From: Silene conica | Lineage: Eukaryota; Streptophyta; Magnoliopsida; Caryophyllales; Caryophyllaceae | Reading direction: 5' to 3' | Assembly (NCBI GenBank): GCA_029255685.2 | Contig: CM055315.2 | Span: 27,285,501 to 27,349,500 of the forward strand | DNA: 64,000 bases | Shown: positions 21,905 to 33,300 of the stretch, one piece after another | Layout: each line of letters starts with the position of its first letter | Numbering within the stretch: the stretch's first letter is position 1 | Position numbers and translations under genes: made by a program | The notes under the pieces: model-generated | Databases searched by the model: none | The model's input: only the letters and a program-made list of their open reading frames with translations | What the model was told of the DNA's origin: nothing

Positions 21905-24843
21905 TGTAAAACCCCTCGCGAAAGCGGAAATATAAACATACAAAAGTACTAAAAATGCAGCGGAATTAAAACTTTTTAACAAACTAAACAACATGCGAGA
22001 AGTCTTAAACTGAACAGAAACTGAAACTGAAATAAAACCAAAATAGATAAGTAGCAGTTCTAAGTATCACAAACAAATATGTACATCAGCCTGGGATGGA
22101 ACATCCCCACAGGCACCAAAACGAATGTATGAAAGTCTAAGAGTCTAGCTAGGCGATATAAGGTAAGTCATATGATGACAGCAGGATCATCACTCGCTAG
22201 CCCTCTCGTGAACCCATCTCCAACCAGCATGTACCTACATACATGAAAACATGTACGCCACAATCAGTGGGGAGTGACTAGAGTTCTCCTAGCCACCTTT
22301 TGTGACAACACGTAACACATAAAACAATACAGAATACTCCAACATATAACAACATGTGAAGCATAAATATCTCATCATCTGATCTCTTACTATCATGCAG
22401 ACTCTAGTGCACGGCTCTCAACCAACTTCATAAACCGTTAGGAAGGAGAGCCGGTTTCCCTACTGGTTGCCCAGTCGGGGGGTCTTTCAATCCAACTATT
22501 TATGAAACCGATAAAAGAGTTATCCAATGCCTTGGATGAACAGATTACAACTCAAGCAATGTATTCACAAACTTCAACATGCATATCTGACACTGTACCA
22601 AACTCTAAGGCAAGCAGATATAACATCAAGCAAAGAGGTTCAGCGGTCAACTTAAGACATAACCTAATTACCAAACATTCAGCAAGTATAAAGGTTCAGA
22701 GGCGACATCTTAACGCATAACCTAAATACCAAGTTCACAATATCAAGCAAGGACTCAGAGGCGAAAACTCAACGCATGGACCGGCTATCACAGAACACTA
22801 GACTCAGAGGCGAAAACTCAACGCATGGACTAGCATTCAATTCACTATCACAAGTAAGGAACTCAGAGGCGAAAACTCAACGCATGTTCCCCTACTACAT
22901 CACAAGGTACTAAACTCAGAGGCGAAAACTCAACGCATGTTCTAGCACCAAACACCTGCACTCCGGGTAAGGTATGACAACCTGACTGCCCCGTCGTGCA
23001 GTTGCTCTACTCGTCAAACTCAGAGGCCAGCTTAAGGCATGTCCTGACGCGATCACACATACATGTCTGGACTCAGAGGCGAAAACTCAACGCATGTCCC
23101 AGACACGACAAACAGACATGTATGGAACTCAGAGGCAAAACTCAACGCATGTTCCCATACACGACAAACAATCTACGTATTAAGTTCAGAGGCCAGCTTA
23201 AGGCATAACTTAATACGCATCACAACAATATCATTCAAGTCTATGAACTACTCTATAGTTCTACCTTTAACTTCTAATCAACACTTAATTGACCCCGGGA
23301 ACTAAGATGAGGGAGAGCCGGTTTCCCTTTCGGTTACCCAACCGGGGGGTCTCTATCCTTACTCCATTCCCGAACCCAATATAATGTTTCCCATCCTCCG
23401 GGGACCTCAAATACATGTCAAAGGTATACAAAACGAGTTTCAATCAAAACCGATTAACCATTTGAAAGTTACGATTAAATTTCAAAACTCAAAATAGCCT
23501 ACAGGGGTCCCCAGCCGGTCGGCAGGCAGCCGGTCGGTCGGCTGGTGACCTCCTCAGCCTTCCTTTCTTTTTCTGAAACGACAACACACGGACTCCCAGC
23601 CGGTCGGCAGGCAGCCGGTCGGCCGGCTGGAAACCCTATTCCCTAGCCTTCGCAGATAACAACCATACCCCAAATGCACTCCCAGCCGGCTGGCAGGCGG
23701 CCGGTCTGCCGGCTGGGCTCCCTTTCTACTTAGGTTTTTCGCAAACAATGGACGACACAAGGGACTACCAGCCGGTCGGCAGGCAGCCGGTCGGCCGGCT
23801 GGCAGTTCAAGGCCTTTTTCTCAAAAATTCGAAAACACCAAGATGCGCTCTCAGCCGGTCGACCGGCGGCCGGTCGGTCGACCGGCTCAGAGAGCCTGTA
23901 ACGCAAATCGCGATTTCCAGCCAAGTTCAAACTTCACAAAATCGACATGTAAACTTCGACAAACACTACAAATATGATTTGCCCAACATCATAAACATCA
24001 CTTACTACTAATCTAACAGCACATAAGTCCCATAACAATCCTCAAACGAATTTAACAAGTATCCGTCGCAAAATGTGAAAAACTGAAAATGAACTTAAGA
24101 ACAAGTAGCAACATCTTAAAGCATGAATTCTTCACATCAATACCATCCTAAACATGTCACTAAGTCCTTTGAGCAATAAACATTAACAAAATCAGAAACT
24201 AACATAAGAAACACAACAAAAGTGCTAATATACACATAAAGGCCGAGTTATCTCATTATCGTCACCTTTCGAGCTATTCCGGCTAAAGATCCTCCTCAAC
24301 CAAGTAGCTATCGATGACCGGGTTGTCCAATCCTTCACCTACAAACACGAAAAACGGGTTTAAGAACATAAAAACGGAATTTATGTAAAACAGGCCAGAT
24401 TTCGAAATGAAGGGATTGAGAAACGGAAGTGATAGATGGCTTGGAAATTGAATGAGGATTCCGAAAATGATATTTTTACCTTGATTTGATCGATGGATGA
24501 TGAAGAAAAGATCAAAAGAAGAAGATGTTTATGGAGGTTTTGTAGAAATATGGTTTACAGTGGAAGTGTTGTGAAGGAGATGAATTATGACGACTTAAGG
24601 GTTTTTAGGGATTTAAGTAGATGTCCTTTCCGTATTATGAAACGGGTTAGGAAAATAGAACGGGTATTTGAGTCACGAGTTTAAGCTTTACCAAGTTGTA
24701 TTCGTCTTAAGGACTTAAGGTTCTTAAGACGGATCTTACTTTTAATTTAAAATCAATTAAAATAAATTATTAAATTATTATTTTATTACTTAAAATAATT
24801 AAAAATGCTTAAATAGATTTTTACGAAAATACGGGATGTTACA
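21905..24843 (-). repeat. 5' LTR of the Tekay-like element
   Basis: Same length as the other LTR (offset 7607). The stem-loop array lies at 22636-23217 and the GC-rich hairpins at 23511-23893. About 16 substitutions relative to the partner were noticed. Confidence 0.9.
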
Positions 24844-25049
24844 ATCCATGCGAAAGAACTCCAAAGTTAAGCGTGCTTGGCTGGGAGTAGTCTTAGGATG
24901 AGTGACCTCCTGGGAAGGTTCCCGGGATGCGCATGAGTGAGGACAAAATGCGCTGGAAAGGACTCGTGTTGGTCTGTGGGGCTAGTACATAGCCTAGCGA
25001 GCTACATTGACTAACATTTCCGGTCCTAGGGTTGGGTCGGGGTGTTACA
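24844..25049 (+). repeat. Cassandra-like 3' LTR, right piece, with 5S-like block
   Basis: After the duplicated ATCCA it continues with gcgaaagaactccaaagtta and the 5S core (GATGAGTGACCTCCTGGG, one change from the left LTR), and ends GGGGTGTTACA. Confidence 0.85.
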
Positions 25050-25054
25050 AATGG

Positions 25055-26000
25055 TGTTGGGATAAGTGTCCTCGGCAATGGTGCGATCACGTGATCTTAT
25101 TGATAATTACAAAATCTCATACATATTTACATATTTTGAATATGAAAGGGATGATAATCTATAAAGTCGATCGTCATTTACAGGTAATGATTGGTTTTAA
25201 ATAGTTTGACATTATCGTCATATGTTGGTGATGATCAGTTGATCCCTTAGGGTCACACCTAAAGGATGTTACTCGAATTATTGAAATTAATAATTTGTAT
25301 AGGATACGAATTGATTGATGCCTTAATATGAATGGGATTAATGAGAGGTTCGTGTCTCATGATGATGCGATTATATGAGATTCGATTTCGATAAAATAAA
25401 TAATTATATTATTATATTCGATAATTGTTATTGTATTTTAGCGGTAAGGGTTATCGATTAGTAGTGATTACAATTGAGTTGTGGATCACGATTGACGAAT
25501 ATGAAATGACGCGTTTTACATACTAAATTGGTAATTGATACTTAAAAGTTAAGTATTATTTATGAGATAAAAAATTATATTTAAAATGTTTAAATGCATA
25601 TTTTGTAATTACCAAATTGTCATATAACATGTGATACAAATTATAAATATGTAAAATGGAACCCATTTTAATATGGGGATGTCGTGTGATGGTGTATGGT
25701 AGTGGTTATGGGTATGATTATTTATCTTACTAAGAATAAGATAAATAATGATAACCCTAAAATTAGACTTGGGCTAATGATGAAGGCTAAACATTTAGAA
25801 AAGAGAAAAAAAAAACATTTTTACTCTTCCCCATTTTATGTAAGAGGCGGCCATCCATAAGTGGAGAGAAAGAGTTTTTTCTCCTTATAAGTGGTGATGC
25901 ACACTTCACATATTTACTTAGTCATTTTTATTAGTTGGTCATATTCATCTTAATAAAATTCTCTCTAAATATTTTTTCTCTCTACCATACTTAGTTAGTG
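25055..26000 (+). mobile_element. Copia LTR (LTR3), solo or truncated
   Basis: It starts TGTTGGGATAAGTGTCC and follows LTR1 and LTR2 through ttgacattatcgtcatatg, gatgatcagttgatccctta and later blocks. No adjacent gag or pol exists. Its 3' end cannot be placed; similarity fades near 26000. Confidence 0.65.
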
Positions 26001-26111
26001 GCACCCGAACTCAAAACTCAACCTTGACTTAAACTTGAATTGACTCGATTCAAATACATGTTGCACACTAATCATTATCAATAAATAACTTGATAATAGT
26101 TGGTTCGAAAG

Positions 26112-26684
26112 TAGGGATGACAAACGCGATCCACTAATTAAGTGGATTATCAATCCATATCAAAAGCCGTGATCCATATAAAAAATTTCAAAATCCATCC
26201 CTAATTCATTGTATTTTTTCTGAATATATACCCGCTCTATATCCATAACCGATCCACAATATAATCCAAAACCTGATCAAAACTTAATTTAACTATGTAA
26301 AAATTCATTTATATGACAAAATTAAATTTGAAGTACTATAAAGCTTCAATTTTCAAAATTATTTGAATGGATCAAGTTTGGATTAAGTTCGGGTTTTCAA
26401 TAGTGGATTTAGTTATAGGTTGTTAAAATAGTGGATCGGGTATGAGTTATTATTAAAGTTGGGTTTGGTTCGAATTGTCGATTTCAGTTTCAGTTTGGGC
26501 TATAATTTCCATTCCCAAATGAAAATGACCAAAACTCGAATGATCCTTACTAATTCAACTTGACTTGAATTATTGCAAATCTTAAATTAATGCAATTTGA
26601 ATTAACCAGATCTAAAACCGATCCACTTACCCCATTTCACTTGGTTCTACCGTCCAACCCCGCTAACCCGCACAACCATAAACC
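26112..26684 (+). mobile_element. Non-autonomous hAT-like fragment
   Basis: It begins TAGGGATGACAAACG, the same terminal motif as the complete hAT-like elements at 34390 and 33242, and is rich in ccatatcc / gatcc words as they are. No matching right terminus is seen before the LINE, so it looks truncated. Confidence 0.45.
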
Positions 26685-26692
26685 AAAAAATC

Positions 26693-29600
26693 ATGTTAAT
26701 TCGGAACACCAAATTCTTTCATGCCCGTGCTGGGGAACGCAAGCGTAAAAATACTATTTCTAAGCTGCTTGATGATACCGGGACTGTTCATTCGTCGGCG
26801 GAAGGCATGGCAAACGTGGCATGTGACTATTTTCAGACGCTGTTCACTTCTTCCCAGCCGGTTTCTATTGATATTGCGGACTGTGTCGGAACTCGGGTTA
26901 CGGCTGCAATGAATGCTGTATTGAGTCAAGATTATAGTATGGAGGAGGTGACTAATGCGCTACACCAAATGCACCCATTGAAAGCGCCTGGCCCGGATGG
27001 TATGAATGGTCTATTTTATCAAACCTATTGGAGTACGGTGGGTCCTATTGTTACTGATACAGTTCTTGGTATACTTCGTGGTACCATTTCTCCGGAAGCT
27101 TATAATAATACGAGCATTGTTCTCATACCAAAGAAGAAAGCCCCTGTTAAGATGGCAGACTTCCGGCCTATTAGCCTTTGCAATGTTGCCTACAAACTAG
27201 TATCCAAAGTTCTTGCTAATCGCCTCAAAGTTTTCCTTGGTGAGATTGTCTCTGAGAACCAAAGTGGGTTCACTCCGGGCCGGCTTATTTCTGATAATGT
27301 TCTTATTGCGTTTGAGCTTTTTCATTATATGAAGACATCTAGCAGGTTGAAGGGGTCTATGGCAATTAAGCTCGATATGGCGAAAGCCTATGACCGTATT
27401 GAGTGGAGTTTTTTGGATCGGGTGCTTCGGGTTATGGGGTTTGATCGGGGATGGAGTGCTCGGGTGATGGAATGTGTTTCTACGGTCTCGTTTTCCGTTC
27501 TTCTCAATGGGCAGCCCTCTCGCCACTTTCAGCCCTCCCGTGGATTACGCCAAGGTGACCCTCTATCGCCTTATTTGTTTATTTTATGCGCGGAAGTTCT
27601 GTCTAGCATGATGAGGAAAGCGGTGGAAGACAACTCCCTTCATGGAGTTCGTATTGCACCTGGGGCCCCGGTTATCTCGCACCTTCTTTTTGCTGATGAT
27701 AGTATATTTTTTGCTCAAGCTACGGAAGAGGCAGTGGATGTTGTTAATGGTATCTTACGTGACTATGAGGCTGCATCGGGACAATTAGTGAGTCTCGAAA
27801 AGACGACTGTGTCTTTTAGCAAAGGTATTCCCATTCAGAAGCGGAATAACCTTGCTGCCCGCCTATGTGTTACTGAGGTTACGGAACATTCGCGATATCT
27901 TGGACTCCCTACGGTAGTAGGTCGGTCCAAGAAGGTTCTCACTGACCTGCTCCGGGATAAAATAAGTAAGAAACTCAATGGTTGGCGTGGAAAAATTTTG
28001 TCCAAGGCGGGTAAGGAGGTGTTAATAAAGGCTGTGGCCAATTCCCTCCCTACCTATGTTATGAGTGTGTTTAAAATTCCCGCTAATTTTTGTGATGAGC
28101 TTCGTTCCTTAATTTCTCGGTTTTGGTGGGGGCATGACGAGAGTAAGCGGGGTATTAGTTGGATAGCGTGGTGGCGTCTTTGTCGACCTAAAAGTATGGG
28201 CGGGCTGGGGTTTAGGGATTTGCATCAATTTAATTTCGCCCTTTTAGGGAAGCAAGTGTGGCGATTACTTGTCGAGAAGGAGTGCCTTTGGGCCCGTCTT
28301 ATGAAGGCTAGATACTACCCAAATGTTGAGTTTGAGGATGCCTATTTGGGATACAATCCGAGTTATACATGGCGGGGTATAGTTGAAGCTAGGAGAGCGA
28401 TTGGGGATGGCCTTCGTAAGTGTGTCGGTAATGGTAGGGGTACTCGAATCTGGGCAGACGCCTGGCTTCCTCACACTCGGTCAGGCCGTGTGCTTTCCCC
28501 GTGTTCCCCGGGGCGTGAAATGATGCGGGTTTGCGACATTATGGATGACCATGGTTGGAATGAGGGGTTAATTGATGCCATATTTCAACCTATTGATGGG
28601 GAGCGGATCAAGGGTATTCCGCTTTTAGCCTCAAGGCCTACTGATGAGTGGTACTGGCATGGTGAGAAGGATGGTATTTATTCTGTTAAATCAGCTTATC
28701 GTTCCCTGGCGGAGACCAAGGATTTTTTGGAGCGCGGGGATAGCTCGAGTGGGGTGCATGAAAAATGGCTATGGAACAGGCTCTGGAACGTCCCGGTTTG
28801 GCCTCGTGTGAAGCTCTTCTATTGGCAGCTATGTAATGACGCCCTTGCGACTGGAGTTAACATCGCTTCTCGAGTTCGAGGTAATGCTTCTTATTGTCCT
28901 TTGTGTAATTCTTGCTTTGAGTCTAGTGTCCATTTGTTCCGTTATTGCAACCTTTCTCAGGAGGTGTGGATGGGGTTGGGTTTGGAGGATGAGGCGGCAA
29001 CTGGTGGGGGGTTACGGGACTGGCTGGAGGCTCGGTGGAAGGAGCTAGACCGAAGGGAGATCAGTACGTTTATGGTAGGTTGTTGGGCTATTTGGGAGCA
29101 TAGAAATAAAGTTATATTTGACCAGCGGAAGGTAGAAGCGGAGCATGTTATACGGCGTGTGTTGGATGTGTTGGAGGAGACCGAAGACAGCCAGGCAAGG
29201 GGACGGTTGGAGGCGGGTGACAGGGGCGGGGAACAGCACGGGCAGACAGCGGGTGGGCTGGAGCAGAGGCGGCAGCAGTGGGTTGGCCCTAGAGAAGGTT
29301 TTGTGAAGATAAACGTGGATGCGGGGGTGAAAGAGGGCTGTGGAACGTCGTGGGGTGGGGTCTGCCGTGGGCGGGAGGGGGAAGTGTTGTGGAGCTTTTC
29401 GTATGGGCAGAGGGAGGATTGGGAACCCCATGTAGCGGAAGCCGCGGCTATTCTCGATGGTGTAACTGAAGCGCGTCGAAGAGGTCATCTTTGTGTCGAA
29501 GTGGAAAGTGATTGCTTGACCGTTGTTAATGCTCTTAAACGAAAGGCGAGCGGGCGAAGTGTGTTTTACTTGTTAATTCGTGACATTCTTAGTTGTTGTG

Positions 29601-29764
29601 ATTTGTTTAGTTCTGTTTCTTGGTTGTTTACGCGTCGGGAGAACAATGGTGTAGCCCACGCTTTAGCACATGTTTTTCCTGTAGTTGTAGGTCGGGTTGT
29701 TTGGTCGACTTTACCGTCGGCTGCGAATATTGCTCTTGCTCTTGATTTATCGTTAATGCAGTAA
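26693..29764 (+). CDS. LINE ORF2 fragment: reverse transcriptase, zf-RVT and RNase H
   Basis: A 1023-codon open frame. RT motifs occur in order: KAPGPDGMNGLFYQ, FRPISLCNVAYKLVSK, NQSGFTPGRLISDN, AIKLDMAKAYDRIEW, GLRQGDPLSPYLF and the catalytic LLFADDSIFF. A zinc-binding RVT domain follows (LWNVPVWPRVKLFYWQ, CPLCNSCFESSVHLF). A C-terminal plant RNase H-like domain has NVDAGVKEG, AEAAAILDGV, ESDCLTVVNAL and NNGVAHALAH. The first residues, including the ATG, come from the target-site duplication, so the apparent start is an accident of insertion. Without the endonuclease it could not mobilise on its own. Confidence 0.9.
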   Translation: MLIRNTKFFHARAGERKRKNTISKLLDDTGTVHSSAEGMANVACDYFQTLFTSSQPVSIDIADCVGTRVTAAMNAVLSQDYSMEEVTNALHQMHPLKAPGPDGMNGLFYQTYWSTVGPIVTDTVLGILRGTISPEAYNNTSIVLIPKKKAPVKMADFRPISLCNVAYKLVSKVLANRLKVFLGEIVSENQSGFTPGRLISDNVLIAFELFHYMKTSSRLKGSMAIKLDMAKAYDRIEWSFLDRVLRVMGFDRGWSARVMECVSTVSFSVLLNGQPSRHFQPSRGLRQGDPLSPYLFILCAEVLSSMMRKAVEDNSLHGVRIAPGAPVISHLLFADDSIFFAQATEEAVDVVNGILRDYEAASGQLVSLEKTTVSFSKGIPIQKRNNLAARLCVTEVTEHSRYLGLPTVVGRSKKVLTDLLRDKISKKLNGWRGKILSKAGKEVLIKAVANSLPTYVMSVFKIPANFCDELRSLISRFWWGHDESKRGISWIAWWRLCRPKSMGGLGFRDLHQFNFALLGKQVWRLLVEKECLWARLMKARYYPNVEFEDAYLGYNPSYTWRGIVEARRAIGDGLRKCVGNGRGTRIWADAWLPHTRSGRVLSPCSPGREMMRVCDIMDDHGWNEGLIDAIFQPIDGERIKGIPLLASRPTDEWYWHGEKDGIYSVKSAYRSLAETKDFLERGDSSSGVHEKWLWNRLWNVPVWPRVKLFYWQLCNDALATGVNIASRVRGNASYCPLCNSCFESSVHLFRYCNLSQEVWMGLGLEDEAATGGGLRDWLEARWKELDRREISTFMVGCWAIWEHRNKVIFDQRKVEAEHVIRRVLDVLEETEDSQARGRLEAGDRGGEQHGQTAGGLEQRRQQWVGPREGFVKINVDAGVKEGCGTSWGGVCRGREGEVLWSFSYGQREDWEPHVAEAAAILDGVTEARRRGHLCVEVESDCLTVVNALKRKASGRSVFYLLIRDILSCCDLFSSVSWLFTRRENNGVAHALAHVFPVVVGRVVWSTLPSAANIALALDLSLMQ

Positions 29765-29800
29765 AGGCGTTGGCCTTTCCTTTAAAAAAAAAAAAAAAAA
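26700..29800 (+). mobile_element. L1-type LINE, 5'-truncated, with poly(A) tail
   Basis: A 15 bp target duplication aaaaaatcatgttaa flanks it (26685-26699 and 29798-29812). The 3' end carries a poly(A) run (29784-29803). The 5' end is truncated inside ORF2, so ORF1 and the endonuclease are missing. The long uninterrupted frame suggests a recent insertion. Confidence 0.9.
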
Positions 29801-29836
29801 AAATCATGTTAACTCGACTTATATACATACCTCCTA

Positions 29837-30212
29837 GATAGTACGGACACTTCTCCTAATTAGCCGTCCCGTGTCCGACATCGTGTCCGACATTCGGACA
29901 CCTGACACTCGTTGGACACATGATTAAACATATTATAGGTTAGACGAAGAATTTTTTTAAAAAAAAGATTAATTAAAAGATGAATTTGGTTGAAAAAATG
30001 AGAATTAATTATAATAAAGGTCGAATTGTACCTTTACTTGTTTAAATTTAGCTTCAAATACATGATAAAAATAAAATTATACGTTTTTTATAAACATAAA
30101 ATATATATTTTATTATTTTAAGTGTCGTGTTCCGTGTCCTAATTTTCATGGGATATCGTGTCCCGTATCCGTGTCGTATCTGTGTCCGTGTTCGTGTCCG
30201 TTTTTGTGCTAC
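29837..30212. repeat. Probable non-autonomous DNA element upstream of the CLPT gene
   Basis: The left end (TAGTACGGACAC, then repeated gtgtccga words) and right end (gtgtccgtttttgtgcta) are roughly inverted copies of one another. No target duplication was established. It ends about 100 bp before the first ATG of the CLPT gene, so it lies in the promoter or 5' UTR. Confidence 0.4.
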
Positions 30213-30312
30213 CCGCCGTACCCGGCATACAAGCACGTATACGATAACCTCTTCCCTACTTCGTAGTTCCCAGCGTAGTATACCAATCCACAACATCAAA
30301 ATCTACTTGATT

Positions 30313-33300
30313 ATGGTCTCACCAGTTTACACTCTTCTCCAATCTTCATCATCAATGGCTGCTATCAATTCTCACTCAATATCTAAATTACCCTTACCTC
30401 TTTCCCATTTTTCAACAAAAACCCATTTCTCTAAATTCAATTCATCTTCTTTTATTTCTCACACTTCATTCTTATCTTCAATTACAACATCAATAAATAC
30501 TCAGCTATCCTTAAATTCAACCAAACAACGCCATGTTTCTGCTGTTGTTTCATTCAGTCTCCCAACAGCGTAAGTTTATGACTAAAATGATGAAAATTGT
30601 AAGCCTTTTGTGGTGGTTTTGTTTTGATAAGATTTTTGTTCATTTTGCCTAATTTGATTGTTTTTTGTGTTTGCGCAGGAACCCGGAAAGTGCAGTTGCT
30701 GAGAAATTACCCAAGTAAGTCTTAAGATTTTTGTTCATCTTTTTAATTGGTTTATAATTAAGGGTTTTTGTTGGATTTTGTATTGGTTGGTGGGTTTTTG
30801 ACGATTAGGTTGAGACATGAAAATTTCGAATTTTTTTCAAGTTTACCTTGTAAGTTGTGAAATTGCTGGAGATTTTTAGTAATGGGTGGTGAAATATGTT
30901 TGAATAGGTGGTCAGGAAAGGCAATAAAGTCATTTGGAATGGCTGAATTGGAAGCTAGGAAGCTAAGGTATGACACTACTGGGACTGAAGCCATTCTCAT
31001 GGGTATACTTAATGAAGGTGAGTCAAAATCCGAGGAAAACCCGATATATTATGTGGAAGTTGATGCTTTATTACTTCTATTGTTGCTTGCAATGCTTTTC
31101 GATGTTATATATATTGCAATATGTCCTTAAAACAAATGAGTTATTCGACTGTCCATTGGTGTCTTGCTTGATTGTTGTTACTATGTGCCATGTCTAGAAC
31201 TGTGGTTGTAGCAGTTCCAATTAGGACGTTTGTATGTCGATGTCTATGGATCCGAAGTGCCAACCGTAATTTTTTTTGTGGGTGCTTATTAGTTATTACT
31301 TGTTATGATCGTGTGCTGGAAGAGAGCACACCACCAACAACATCGTTACTCCCATTACCTCAAGTTCTCAGATGGCATGGCGGTGAGTGGGTGAGGGAGG
31401 TGGTTATCAAATGTACAAGATTTGACTCTTTTTGTGCCAGGCTCTATATTGGCTGTCTGGTGAAATGCTGTTAGAGTTTGTTTGAACGTGGCTGACTACA
31501 CCATGAAAATAGACTGCGTGAATGCTGCACCTTAGGGTCCTCAAAGAATGCTTTTTATTCCAATAATTTGTCAATTTGTCAATTAGATTAGAGATTGTTA
31601 TCTGCAATTTGGATGTTGTTCTTAATTTTAAAACAGATGCAATAGTACATAAAGACTATTAGAGAAACACTTCCTGATTACTAATTCCTCTGGGTGGCTA
31701 TCTATTTTCTTTATTTGGTGTTAAAGGTGATACAACAGTAGAACAATACTTAGAGAAGGGGGATTTAAACCTGTGACATGTCGTCCACTATAACTCTATC
31801 TTTACCACTAGGCTAAGACCTCTTCAGTAACAAACAATAGGAGGTTAGATCGTTAGCAGGTGAAATAAGCTTCGGGTTTATTTGGCCTGGCTGACAGATG
31901 GTAATTTGATAGAAAAGGTTTGATGAATTACTAGGCTAGTTAACTGTTAAAGCGAATAAAACAAAGGCAATTGCTTACCAACTAGAAGTTTTTTATAGGG
32001 ACAAAACTTGTGAACTCAGAGATAGAGATCAGCAGTTCTGTGTGGCTAGTTATCAGCTTATCACTAGTAAAACTTGTCGCAACTGGTAATTATTAGCACA
32101 ATGGTATTGACCTTGCTCTTTAGTCCTTTATCTTTGAGTAGGGTACATTGTTCAACAAAAAGATTAATTTGACAATCTTCCCAAAAACAGGAGTACACTA
32201 ACATCTGTAAGTTCCCACATACTTGCATATACTAATTTTATCCTTGGATACTCTACTTGAGAGGTATCTTAGCGTCTTGGGGATCATTTTGATTCAGGTA
32301 GGATTTGAGATGCCTATGGCTCTATCTAATCGTCAGTTACATCTTAGGTTGTACTTCTAAGTTCTAACTGAGTGCAACTAGGACTGCTGAACTGTATGAT
32401 TACCAGCAAAAACGACAAAAATGTGGTATACTGTGTCTGGTGTCACTTGAGATGGTTATGTTGCATGGCGACATGGATGTGGGCTTTTTAATACCTTCTT
32501 GGTACAAGAATCTGAAGGTCTTTGTGGCTGCTTCAGATTTTGGACATATGGTACAAGAAATTGTGTTTCTTTTCTGCTTTGAATGCTTAATGAAGTAGAA
32601 TTGCTGGATATATTCATACTTGTAACTTTCAAGTAACTTGGCTTTATCATTCCAGGAACCAGCCTGGCTACAAAATTTCTCTTGGCAAATGGAATTACAC
32701 TCTTTAAGGTGCGAGATGAATGTATAAAAGTACGTAAGAAAGGGGATTTGTTCTACCACCCCTTAGAAAACCCGCCTCTGACTGAATCAGCTCAAAAGGC
32801 ACTGGATAGGGCTATTGATATGAAGCTGAAATCTGGTATGCCGCTTTTCCATCTTTGATACTACAAACAATATACTTACTCCTAGTCAAGGTGTTGGTTC
32901 CCTTTCTTTTGGGCACTAAAATTAAGGAAATGTTTTGGATTACACAAAACACTCTACTCCACATGTAATTGATTTTGGACCACAAAAAACTTACCAAAAA
33001 AAGAAAAGAGGAATAACACTCAACTAGCATTGAAATGGAAATAGGAACCAACATCCAGACTTAGAGGGAGTACTTAATGTAGTTCTTTTACTCGGTGCTC
33101 ATTATGTTATTTGATTATCGTTAGTAACGATTCGTTACTATGTTGTTTACTCCTGTTTTATCATCGTGATGAATTTATGAAGATACCGTACCTTGTGGCT
33201 TATTGATGAGGTTTTATATACCGTGTAGGTGTTGTTGTAGTTAGGGTTGGCAATGTTTAGGGTCTGGGTAGGGTCTAGCAAGACCCGGACCCGACCCTGA

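Larger units (their letters stand above)
14298..24843 (-). mobile_element. Ty3/Gypsy chromovirus, Tekay-like, nearly intact and very young
   Basis: Two LTRs of identical length (2939 bp: 14298-17236 and 21905-24843) flank a minus-strand gag-pol. The 5 bp target duplication ATCCA (14293-14297 and 24844-24848) is perfect. The primer-binding site TGGTATCAGAGC (complement at 21891-21902) lies 2 bp inside the 5' LTR, and the polypurine tract (AAGTTGGGGTG, complement at about 17238-17249) abuts the 3' LTR. By eye the LTRs differ at about 16 positions, roughly 0.5 percent, with no indel. The C-terminal chromodomain and the overall order (gag, protease, RT, RNase H, integrase, chromodomain) point to the Tekay/Del lineage. 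Two in-frame stops make this copy non-autonomous. Confidence 0.92.
13649..25049 (+). mobile_element. Cassandra-like TRIM with 5S rRNA-derived LTRs, split by a Tekay-like element
   Basis: Two near-identical LTRs of about 347 bp (13649-13995, and 14151-14297 continued at 24849-25049) surround a 155 bp interior. The interior starts with TGGTTAGAGC (13998-14007), resembling the initiator-Met primer-binding site, and ends with the purine tract AAGTGGGGG (14142-14150). Each LTR carries a 5S rRNA-like block, the hallmark of Cassandra. The likely target duplication is AATGG (13647-13651 and 25050-25054), with the first TG of the left LTR eroded. The 3' LTR is interrupted at 14297/24849 by the Tekay-like insertion. 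There is no coding capacity, as expected for a TRIM. Confidence 0.8.

Noticed and set aside
30758..31474. Additional open frames around CLPT exons 2-3
   Set aside because: They run through introns; only the parts bounded by GT-AG sites and matching the Clp domain are exons.
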